Positions 19,203 to 25,714 of a stretch of DNA of 64,000 bases are shown in pieces. The stretch is from the NCBI RefSeq assembly GCF_001975825.1, contig NZ_MTKN01000021.1:71095-135094 (forward strand), read 5' to 3'. Under the pieces are notes generated by a model. That model made no database searches and was not told the DNA's origin. It saw only the letters and a list, made by a program, of their open reading frames with translations. The stretch is from [Flexibacter] sp. ATCC 35208. GTDB lineage: Bacteria > Bacteroidota > Bacteroidia > Chitinophagales > Chitinophagaceae. Both the position numbers and the translations under genes were made by a program. The stretch's first letter is position 1; every line of letters starts with the position of its first letter.

Positions 19203-19300
19203 GTTTAAAAAAATACGAATTATCGTACTATAAGTACTAAAATTTAATAAATAATAAACCCTCAGTTTAAAAAATACGCTATATTAGTACTATGAGTACG
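19203..19300 (+). promoter_or_regulatory. Two repeated palindromes at abiEi, candidate autoregulatory operators
   Basis: A roughly 36-bp element occurs twice, at 19203-19238 and 19265-19300. Each starts GTTT plus an A run and TACG, and ends in a palindrome GTACT-N3-AGTAC (19225-19237 with spacer ATA; 19287-19299 with spacer ATG). The ATG spacer of the second copy is the abiEi start codon itself. AbiEi antitoxins are known to repress their own promoter through paired repeats, so these are good operator candidates. Confidence 0.65.
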
Positions 19301-20071
19301 GAAATAGAGAGAAAAATAAACCAACTAGCATCTTTGCAGCCATCAGGCGTTATTCTTCAATCCGCCTGGCTTGTTAAAAAGGGATATAGCCATGATTTGC
19401 AGCAGCGTTACAAAAAGAGCAGATGGTTATTGCCCATCGGCAATGGAGCTTTTATCCGTACAGGCGAGCAAGCCAACTATGAAGGTGCTATCTATGCGTT
19501 ACAAATTCAAGGCGATTCATCTATCCATCCCGGAGGTCGAACAGCCTTATCCCTTTTAGGGAAGGCCCATTATCTGGAATTGGCAACAAAACGAATCATC
19601 TTATTCGGAGGAACTAAAGAGAAACTTCCTACATGGTTCAAAAAGTATGATTGGGGCTATCATATAGAATATCACGAAACATCTTTTTTACCACCAGATT
19701 TAGGCCTAATTGAAATTGAAACAAAAAATTTTTCTATAAAAATATCAGATGCTATCCGCGCAATGCTGGAATGTTTATATTTGGTTCCCCAAAAACAAGA
19801 ACTCATTGAATGCTTCGAACTAATGGAAGGGTTAAATAACCTTCCTCCCAGGCAAGTTCAAAAATTGCTTGAAAACTGTAATTCCATCAAAGTAAATCGT
19901 TTGTTTCTTTACATGGCTGAAAAGGCCGGGCATAGCTGGTTTAGCTATTTGGATTTAAATAAAATAAACTTAGGCACCGGCAAACGCAGCATTGTCAAGA
20001 AGGGGGTTTACAATGATAAATACAAAATCACAATCCCCCCAGAATTGGAGCAACATGGAAGAAATATATAA
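19292..20071 (+). CDS. abiEi: AbiEi-family type IV antitoxin
   Basis: The 259-residue protein has an N-terminal winged-helix region (GVILQSAWLVKKGYSHDLQQRY, SRWLLPIGNGAFIRTG) followed by the AbiEi central domain (SIHPGGRTALSLLGKAHYL, KISDAIRAMLECLYLVP) and C-terminal domain (NRLFLYMAEKAGHSWF). AbiEi represses its operon and counteracts AbiEii without direct contact in type IV systems. The gene overlaps the toxin gene by 59 bp. Its DNA is visibly more A+T-rich than the carbohydrate locus beside it, in keeping with acquisition by transfer. The ATG lies within a palindrome that may be its own binding site. Confidence 0.88.
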   Translation: MSTEIERKINQLASLQPSGVILQSAWLVKKGYSHDLQQRYKKSRWLLPIGNGAFIRTGEQANYEGAIYALQIQGDSSIHPGGRTALSLLGKAHYLELATKRIILFGGTKEKLPTWFKKYDWGYHIEYHETSFLPPDLGLIEIETKNFSIKISDAIRAMLECLYLVPQKQELIECFELMEGLNNLPPRQVQKLLENCNSIKVNRLFLYMAEKAGHSWFSYLDLNKINLGTGKRSIVKKGVYNDKYKITIPPELEQHGRNI

Positions 20072-20969
20072 AAAGCAAGTTTCGCTTTTATTGTCAGTTT
20101 TGCCAGAGGTAGCAAAAGAAAAATGCTTCGCCCTCCATGGTGGTACGGCGATTAATCTTTTTGTGCGAAATATGCCGCGTTTGTCTGTCGACATTGATCT
20201 TACCTATTTACCAATAGAGAATAGAAAAGATTCACTTACCAATATTACGGAAGCGCTTGAAAGAATAAAAGCGAGTGTTGAAAAAATTATTCCAAATGTT
20301 AAAGTAAGCCATCGACAAGAAGCAGCTAAACTTCAGATTTCAACTGGCAAAGTCGATATAAAACTGGAAGTTAATCTGGTTAATCGTGGCGCTTTAGCGG
20401 CCCCCAGAGCAATGAAATTGTGTGAAAGAGCACAAGATGATTTTGAGGCATTTTGCGTTATGCCCGTTGTATCGACTGGTCAACTTTTTGGAGGAAAGAT
20501 CATCGCTGCTTTGGATAGGCAACACCCGCGCGACCTTTTCGATGTAAAGTACTTGCTGGAAACGGAAGGCTTCACACAGGAAATAAAAGAAGGTTTTCTA
20601 CATTATTTACTTTGCAGCGACAGGCCGATCAATGAAATTATTATCCCACACTTTCAGGATCATCGGGCCACAATGGATAATCAATTTGCAGGGATGACGG
20701 TTGATGCATTTGATTATGAAGAGTATGAAAGTGTTCGTGAAAAATTAGTACGAACCATACATGCTAACCTGACAGAAGATGATAAAAGATTTTTGCTAAG
20801 CGTAAAAAACGTTGCTCCTGATTGGAATATTTACGATTTTGAGAAGTTCCCTGCAATCCGTTGGAAGTTACAGAATTTGCAAAACCTCAAAGAGAAAAAC
20901 CCAGATAAACACCATGTACTCTACGACGTTCTTGAAAAAAAGCTTCATTCTAAGGCTCCTGTTGAATAA
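20013..20969 (+). CDS. abiEii: AbiEii-family nucleotidyltransferase toxin
   Basis: I choose ATG 20013 because AGAAGGGGG lies about 7 bp upstream; an earlier ATG at 19992 and a later one at 20055 are possible. The 318-residue product has the nucleotidyltransferase core FALHGGTAINLF (GG at 43-44) and LSVDIDLTYL with the metal-binding Asp pair at 60 and 62. LFGGKIIAALDRQHPRDLFDVKYLL, typical of AbiEii/MenT toxins, follows. These enzymes add nucleotides to tRNA acceptor ends or other targets and stop growth on phage infection. It overlaps abiEi in another frame, so translation is coupled. All core residues are intact. Confidence 0.88.
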   Translation: MINTKSQSPQNWSNMEEIYKKQVSLLLSVLPEVAKEKCFALHGGTAINLFVRNMPRLSVDIDLTYLPIENRKDSLTNITEALERIKASVEKIIPNVKVSHRQEAAKLQISTGKVDIKLEVNLVNRGALAAPRAMKLCERAQDDFEAFCVMPVVSTGQLFGGKIIAALDRQHPRDLFDVKYLLETEGFTQEIKEGFLHYLLCSDRPINEIIIPHFQDHRATMDNQFAGMTVDAFDYEEYESVREKLVRTIHANLTEDDKRFLLSVKNVAPDWNIYDFEKFPAIRWKLQNLQNLKEKNPDKHHVLYDVLEKKLHSKAPVE

Positions 20970-21155
20970 TACGGGCAAAGATCCTGGTAGCATCTTTTGC
21001 GTCTGGTCATTTGAGGTATAGACGAACATCCATGATCAGGGTAACGTTTTTCCGAATTTACCCCAAATAGCTATTGGGGTACACGCTGGGGTACAGATTA
21101 ATTTAATCATTGTTTCCCTCTCTTTTTCGCTCTTAACTGGAAAACCCGCCACTGT

Positions 21156-21195
21156 AAAAGAAAACAGCCCGTTCTGGCAAAACCAAAACAGGCTG
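21156..21195 (-). terminator. Intrinsic terminator of tRNA-Arg(CCG)
   Basis: Hairpin 21165-21195 gives a 13-bp stem on the minus strand (CAGCCTGTTTTGG with CCAGAACGGGCTG, loop TTTTG) followed by TTTTCTTTT. Mismatches on the plus strand become G-U pairs in the minus transcript, which fits its role downstream of the tRNA. Confidence 0.88.
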
Positions 21196-21209
21196 AATAA
21201 ACTTTGATG

Positions 21210-21281
21210 TAGCCTCGACAGGAATCGAACCTGTATCTGGAGCTTCGGAAACTCTTATACTATCCATTGTACTACGAGGCC
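21210..21281 (-). tRNA. tRNA-Arg, anticodon CCG
   Basis: A 72-nt cloverleaf is readable: acceptor GGCCTCG pairing with CGAGGCT, D-arm GTAC/GTAT, anticodon loop TTCCGAA (anticodon CCG, reading CGG), T-arm ACAGG-TTCGATT-CCTGT, discriminator A. The 3' CCA is not encoded. The AbiE pair ends about 240 bp away on the 3' side, a position often used by integrated elements. Confidence 0.95.
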
Positions 21282-21345
21282 AAAACACCTTCTCTGTTTC
21301 GAGCAAGGAAAGCAAAACTAATCTTTTTGATCTCAATTACAAAAA

Positions 21346-21912
21346 CTACAGGTTAAGATTGCTCTTAAATATCTTCACAGCTATCGCCAGGAGGATGACA
21401 CCGAAGAACTTACGCACCACCATCAACCCTGCTTTACCCAGTATTCTTTCGATAAAACTAAGGGAACGAAGCACCACATAGATGATAATCAGGTTGATAA
21501 GGATACCTGCTAAGATGTTCCACTGGTCGAAGTTTGCCTTCAGCGACATAATGGTGGTCAGGGTACCGGAACCCGCTATCAGCGGAAACGCGATGGGAAT
21601 GAGGCTGCCTGTCTTCGTATCCTTCTCGCTCTTGAAGAACTCTACCCCAAGGATCATTTCAAGACCAATTACAAAGATCACGATCGAACCAGCTACGGCA
21701 AATGAGTGTACGTCTACGCTCAATAATTTCAGGAAAGGTTCACCTACCAGTAAGAAAAGGATCATCAGTACACCAGAAGCAAGCGTCGCCTTGCCCGAAT
21801 CGATGTGACCGAGTTTTTCTTTCATGGAAATGAGAACGGGTATTGAACCAACAATATCAATTACAGCAAAGAGTGTAAAGGTTATGGCTAAGATCTGGTC
21901 AAAATGAAACAT
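21346..21912 (-). CDS. MarC-family integral membrane protein
   Basis: I start at ATG 21912 (MFHFDQILAITFTLFAVIDIVG), preceded by AGGAAA; an upstream ATG at 21957 would add 15 hydrophilic residues. The product is 188 residues with six hydrophobic helices, including VDVHSFAVAGSIVIFVIGLEMILG and LIPIAFPLIAGSGTLTTIM, the conserved MarC pattern. Members sit in the inner membrane; despite the name (multiple antibiotic resistance), no transport substrate is proven. It is a single-gene unit with a long hairpin in its upstream region and stops about 65 bp before tRNA-Arg, so read-through from marC could feed the tRNA. Confidence 0.88.
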   Translation of the reverse strand: MFHFDQILAITFTLFAVIDIVGSIPVLISMKEKLGHIDSGKATLASGVLMILFLLVGEPFLKLLSVDVHSFAVAGSIVIFVIGLEMILGVEFFKSEKDTKTGSLIPIAFPLIAGSGTLTTIMSLKANFDQWNILAGILINLIIIYVVLRSLSFIERILGKAGLMVVRKFFGVILLAIAVKIFKSNLNL

Positions 21913-21985
21913 GCAGGGTTCGTATTTCCTGCAAATGTAATATTTAATTGGTTCCATGAGACATCCTTAGTAAAGGAAGATCGCA

Positions 21986-22030
21986 CCCGAAACCATTGCT
22001 TTTACCGAAGGTAAAAGCAATGGTTTCGGG
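21986..22030. repeat. 45-nt perfect hairpin in the marC upstream region
   Basis: Arms 21986-22006 and 22010-22030 match perfectly over 21 bp with a 3-nt loop (GAA). It begins CCCGAAACC and ends GGTTTCGGG. It lies 74 bp upstream of the marC start codon and is not followed by a T tract, so it is not a standard terminator. It may be a 5' UTR structure or a remnant of an inverted duplication. Confidence 0.85.
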
Positions 22031-22100
22031 GCTGGGCCTGCGGCCGGCTGGAAGCGGGAAATAATGGGAGGGGCGATTCGGTATTGAATTTCATAAAAAG

Positions 22101-22134
22101 AAAAAGGGTGCTCCGATCAGGAGCACCCTTTTTT
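22101..22134 (-). terminator. Bidirectional terminator after the TPR gene
   Basis: GGGTGCTCC at 22106-22114 pairs with GGAGCACCC at 22120-22128; an A5 run precedes and a T6 run follows, so the structure works in both directions. It lies 17 bp after the TPR gene stop. Confidence 0.9.
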
Positions 22135-22151
22135 GAAGCTTGTAGCCAGCA

Positions 22152-22802
22152 TCAACCTGGCATACGGGAAATATATTTATCCATCTCCTTGATCTGACCT
22201 ACGATCTGAGCAGTAGTCGGCTTTTGTGCCTTCGCCCTGCGGAAAAAGTCTTTTGCAGTTTTGAAATCGCGGCGACTCATCGCAATCGACGCCAGCGTCA
22301 ACAGCGCAGCAGCTGTATTCTCTTTATCAGGCAATCCCATTCTTACCGCCTTTTTCAGGTTGCTATCCGCTTCTTTCAGGTCATTCTTCTGATAAGCAAT
22401 GGTACCCAGCTGAAAGTACTGCATTCCCTCATACTCCTTCATCGGACTACCAGACTTGATACTCTGACGGATAGATGCCTCTGCCTTATCCAGATCCTTA
22501 TTATACATGGCCAGATTACTCTGCATGAAATAATAAACAGACTGAATAGGTTTATATAACAACTTAGGGAATTTAATAGTATTCATCATCGCCATAGCGG
22601 TCTCAATATCACCAGCTTCAACAGCTTCCTGTACCAGGCGCATAGGGCCAAACATGAAATGGGTAACCAGGCAGATGATAGCCAGTACCAGTAAGATGGT
22701 AGCTTCCCACCAACCCACTGAAGCACCCAACGCGATCCCGCCTAACAAAAGAATGATACCCAGTGGTAACCTATAACGAATAAATAAGTTTAATGCTTTC
22801 AT
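22152..22802 (-). CDS. Membrane-anchored TPR protein
   Basis: The 216-residue protein opens with two hydrophobic helices (LPLGIILLLGGIALGASV and ATILLVLAIICLVTHFMF) and then forms a cytoplasmic or periplasmic helical solenoid. TPR-like repeats are visible as MKEYEGMQYFQLGTIAYQKND, NTAAALLTLASIAMSRRDF and KTAKDFFRRAKAQKP. It is likely a scaffold for a membrane complex; no enzymatic motif is present. It is divergent from the FadR-type gene across about 89 bp and ends before a strong terminator. Function unknown. Confidence 0.75.
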   Translation of the reverse strand: MKALNLFIRYRLPLGIILLLGGIALGASVGWWEATILLVLAIICLVTHFMFGPMRLVQEAVEAGDIETAMAMMNTIKFPKLLYKPIQSVYYFMQSNLAMYNKDLDKAEASIRQSIKSGSPMKEYEGMQYFQLGTIAYQKNDLKEADSNLKKAVRMGLPDKENTAAALLTLASIAMSRRDFKTAKDFFRRAKAQKPTTAQIVGQIKEMDKYISRMPG

Positions 22803-22869
22803 CTGTCAAATCTATTACAAGAGGCGCAAAGATAAATAAAAAAAGATGTGACGATTTAAAAGGAATTAC

Positions 22870-22891
22870 TACCTTTGAATCATCAGATGAT
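22870..22891 (+). promoter_or_regulatory. -7 box and palindromic operator at the FadR-type gene
   Basis: TACCTTTG at 22870-22877 is a perfect match to the Bacteroidota -7 consensus TAnnTTTG. A perfect 6-bp inverted repeat, ATCATC-A-GATGAT (22879-22891), lies directly after it and ends one base before ATG 22892. The transcript would have almost no leader, and a repressor on the palindrome would block initiation. No clear -33 TTG was found. Confidence 0.55.
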
Positions 22892-23578
22892 ATGATGAAT
22901 AAACAGACCTTACCAATTAAGCGAAACAGCCTGGCAGATGAGGTTGCGCAGCGGCTACAGGAGCAGATCTCCCTGGGAACCTACAAAACCGGGGAAAAAT
23001 TACCTACCGAGCCGGCTTTAATGGAGTCATTCGGAGTAGGTCGGTCTACTATCAGAGAAGCCGTACGCATACTGGCGAACAGCGGGGTACTCAGGGTACA
23101 ACAGGGCCTTGGCACTTTTGTAGAAGAGCAGACAGGCATCGCAGAACCCCTCCCCCAACGGCTGAAACGCGCACAGTTCGAAGATCTGGACGAAGTAAGA
23201 CAACTGCTGGAATTGAAAATAGCACAAAAAGCTGCCCTCAATAGAACGGAACAGGATATAGAGCGGATGACAGAGGCCCTGAATAAGCGAAAAGAATACG
23301 GGGTGGCCAATGACGTAACAGCTTGTATACAGGCGGATATCGATTTTCACGTGGCCATTGCACAGGCTTCGGGCAACAGCATCCTCACAGATTTGTACAG
23401 AACTGTAGCCATGCACCTGAAAGCGAAGTTTATAGAACGGTTTAAAACAACTGATACTTTTACAAATACGCAGCACCTGCACAAAAGTCTTTTGAATAGT
23501 ATTGTGGCGCAGGATGATCAGAAAGCATGGAAATGTGTACAGCAGATCATCGACCACAACGATAGCAAGGACCTTTAA
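22892..23578 (+). CDS. FadR-subfamily GntR regulator (FCD domain)
   Basis: Of several in-frame starts I prefer ATG 22892 (MMNKQTLPIK), since the -7 box lies just upstream. The product is about 228 residues. It has an N-terminal winged helix (LADEVAQRLQEQISLGTYK, LPTEPALMESFGVGRSTIRE, LRVQQGLGTFV) and a helical FCD ligand domain with the metal-site pattern IQADIDFHVAIAQASGN and a later His (NTQHLHKSLL). Such proteins usually repress transport or catabolism of an organic acid. The next gene is an MFS transporter, a plausible target. Copies of its last 25 codons lie downstream. Confidence 0.9.
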   Translation: MMNKQTLPIKRNSLADEVAQRLQEQISLGTYKTGEKLPTEPALMESFGVGRSTIREAVRILANSGVLRVQQGLGTFVEEQTGIAEPLPQRLKRAQFEDLDEVRQLLELKIAQKAALNRTEQDIERMTEALNKRKEYGVANDVTACIQADIDFHVAIAQASGNSILTDLYRTVAMHLKAKFIERFKTTDTFTNTQHLHKSLLNSIVAQDDQKAWKCVQQIIDHNDSKDL

Positions 23579-23760
23579 ATTTTCAGCCAGTGAGTGGCGC
23601 TGGGTGATCAAAAGACATAGTATTATGTCTGGGAAATCATCAACCACACTTATATCACATTTTTAAATTTTCTACCAGTAAGTGGTACAGGATGATCAAA
23701 AGCCATAGCAACATGTCTCCCAAATCATCGACCACGATTTTAATTTTCAACCAGTAATAC
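23579..23760. repeat. Decayed tandem copies of the 3' end of the FadR-type gene
   Basis: The gene end starting GTG GCG CAG GAT GAT CAG (23504) reappears at 23594 as GTG GCG CTG GGT GAT CAA and at 23682 as GTG GTA CAG GAT GAT CAA. Each copy continues to an ATCATCnACCAC motif, and a start of a fourth copy (TTTTCAACCAGTAA) is at about 23744-23757. Copies 2 and 3 keep frame with the last codons (DQK, IIxH) but both contain TAG at the Trp codon. Unit length is about 76-90 bp. Confidence 0.85.
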
Positions 23761-23838
23761 CAATTTCTGCTGAAACCGCCTCCACTGCAGGGAAGCGGTA
23801 AAGGAATTGTATTGCCTATTTTTTCACTGATACATTTT

Positions 23839-25053
23839 ATGGAAAAGATCGCCACTGCCAAAGCACCTGTACAACAGGCCGCTGAGAGGACCGTATTCTC
23901 TGTATTATTGGCCCTCAGCTTCTCTCATCTGATCAATGATGCTATCCAGTCACTGATCCCCGCCATTTATCCGATTGTAAAGGATTCATTGAATCTCAAT
24001 TTCAGCCAGGTAGGCTACATTACATTGACCTATCAGCTCACCGCCTCCCTGTTACAACCACTGGTAGGTTTGTATACGGACAAAAAACCACAGCCTTATT
24101 CCCTGATTATAGGCATGGGCTTTACATTGTTCGGACTCGTATGTTTATCACAGGCACACCACTTTTACTTCGTTCTTGTCTCTGTAGGTCTGGTAGGTGT
24201 AGGTTCCTCCGTATTCCACCCGGAATCCAGCCGGCTGGCTCACATGGCTTCCGGCGGACAACATGGTTTGGCACAGTCACTCTTCCAATTGGGTGGAAAT
24301 GCAGGTAGCTCACTGGGCCCTTTGCTGGCAGCAATGATCATTGTACCTCATGGACAATCCAGTTTGAGCTGGTTCTCTGTACTGGCGATTCTGGCCATCG
24401 TGGTGATGATCAATATCGGCTCCTGGTATAAGCAAAATACCCATCGCCTGAAACCTAAAAAAGTACAGGAGCATACAGACAACCATCTGTCTCGTGGAAA
24501 AGTGATTTTTGCACTGAGCATCCTGTTGGTACTGGTATTTTCTAAGTATTTTTACATGGCAGGCATGACGAGTTACTATACGTTCTATCTCATGCACAAG
24601 TTCAATGTAAGTGTACAGGCTTCGCAGATCTACCTGTTTGTATTTCTCTTTGCTGTTGCAGCAGGTACCTTCTTTGGCGGCCCACTGGGCGACCGCATAG
24701 GCCGTAAGTATGTGATCTGGATTTCTATTCTTGGTGTGGCACCTTTCTCATTGTTACTGCCACATGCAAACCTGATGTGGACATGTATACTGAGTATATT
24801 CATTGGTGTTATACTCTCTTCAGCCTTCTCAGCAATATTAGTATATGCACAGGAGTTAGTACCTGGAAAGGTAGGCATGATAGCCGGCCTTTTCTTTGGA
24901 CTGGCCTTTGGTATGGGTGGTATAGGTTCCGCAGTATTGGGCAATATTGCGGATAGTAAGGGTATAGACTATGTATTCCAGTTATGCGCCTATCTGCCAT
25001 TGATAGGCTTATTAACAGGACTATTGCCGGATGTTGAGAAATCCCGAAAGTAG
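23839..25053 (+). CDS. MFS efflux transporter, fosmidomycin-resistance (Fsr) type
   Basis: ATG 23839 (MEKIATAKAP) is preferred; the frame could open 27 bp earlier. The 404-residue product has 12 hydrophobic helices. The first half carries LALSFSHLINDAIQSLIPAIYP, the signature region of the Fsr subgroup, then VGVGSSVFHPESSRLAHMASGG; the second half begins after a hydrophilic loop (NTHRLKPKKVQEHTDN) and has GGPLGDRIGRKYVIW. It should export small hydrophilic drugs or metabolites from the cytoplasm by proton antiport; the natural substrate is unknown. It follows the FadR-type regulator on the same strand and may be under its control. Confidence 0.85.
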   Translation: MEKIATAKAPVQQAAERTVFSVLLALSFSHLINDAIQSLIPAIYPIVKDSLNLNFSQVGYITLTYQLTASLLQPLVGLYTDKKPQPYSLIIGMGFTLFGLVCLSQAHHFYFVLVSVGLVGVGSSVFHPESSRLAHMASGGQHGLAQSLFQLGGNAGSSLGPLLAAMIIVPHGQSSLSWFSVLAILAIVVMINIGSWYKQNTHRLKPKKVQEHTDNHLSRGKVIFALSILLVLVFSKYFYMAGMTSYYTFYLMHKFNVSVQASQIYLFVFLFAVAAGTFFGGPLGDRIGRKYVIWISILGVAPFSLLLPHANLMWTCILSIFIGVILSSAFSAILVYAQELVPGKVGMIAGLFFGLAFGMGGIGSAVLGNIADSKGIDYVFQLCAYLPLIGLLTGLLPDVEKSRK

Positions 25054-25069
25054 TTTGTGTAAAAACCAG

Positions 25070-25120
25070 CTCACCGGTCCTTGTTGATAAAAGATAAATT
25101 TATCACCAGGGACTGGTGAG
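25070..25120 (+). terminator. Long hairpin after the MFS gene
   Basis: The arms CTCACCGGTCC... and ...GGGACTGGTGAG pair over about 22 bp with one true mismatch and two G-U pairs in the plus-strand RNA. It starts 17 bp after the MFS stop. There is no strong T tract, so termination may be partial. Confidence 0.65.
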
Positions 25121-25408
25121 TGCATTATTAAACAAAACGCTCTGGGTTTCATCAATTAAATAACCATTAAGACACAATCTTTGAATATCGTTGCGTGTGA
25201 TGAATCGTCAATAAGTTTGGGTGAATGCCGTGGAATGTCGTAATGCGCTGATCTGGTAGTTAAATATTGTTCGTAGTCTGTCTGTTAGGTTCTTAAACCA
25301 AAATTAATCTATTCTGCTGAAATGATATTGCAGTTATTCCCCCTCCGGATAATTCAGGAAAATTATCTATATTTAGATACGCGCCTATCTATTTAAACCA
25401 CTAAACAT
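25121..25408. other. Non-coding gap upstream of the 2TM gene
   Basis: Within the 355-bp gap after the MFS gene, this part holds no convincing reading frame. The last 60 bp contain TATATTTA, a 7 of 8 match to the -7 consensus, about 35 bp before the 2TM start codon, probably the promoter of the 2TM-fadD pair. Confidence 0.4.
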
Positions 25409-25699
25409 ATGGAAACTATACAACAACGGGATGAAAGGCTGTGGAAGATTGCAAAATCAAGAGCAGCTTTTAAGAATTCCCTGATTGTTTACCTCGTTAT
25501 GAACCTCTTCTTCTGGGCGATCTGGTATATCACCACTGGTCGTTATTATGGAGGCACACCATGGCCGGTATGGCCAGGTCTGGGATGGGGATTAGCCATC
25601 GCATTCCAGTACTTCAACGCTTTCCATCGCGACCCATTTGGGGATACACTAAGAGAATATGAGCGGTTACAAGCCGAGAAGGAACAAAGAGGCCTGTAA
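25409..25699 (+). CDS. 2TM-domain membrane protein
   Basis: The 96-residue protein begins with a short charged helix (RDERLWKIAKSRAAFKNS), two transmembrane helices (LIVYLVMNLFFWAIWYI and PVWPGLGWGLAIAFQYFNAF) and a short acidic tail. This is the 2TM domain, common as a stand-alone small membrane protein or as an appendage of LytTR-type sensors in Bacteroidota. Its function is not known. It ends 15 bp before the acyl-CoA synthetase start and is surely co-transcribed with it, which suggests a membrane or lipid link. Confidence 0.8.
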   Translation: METIQQRDERLWKIAKSRAAFKNSLIVYLVMNLFFWAIWYITTGRYYGGTPWPVWPGLGWGLAIAFQYFNAFHRDPFGDTLREYERLQAEKEQRGL

Positions 25700-25714
25700 T
25701 AAACCAAAAGCAAC

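Noticed and set aside
21133..21336. 67-residue minus-strand frame containing SEAPDTGSIPVEAT
   Set aside because: It is the translation of the tRNA-Arg gene and its terminator, a well-known false protein type.
23027..23861. Minus-strand frames with repeated VVDDL...LLIIL...ENLK peptides
   Set aside because: They are antisense to the FadR-type gene and its decayed copies; the repetition comes from the DNA repeat, and no start context or family match is seen.
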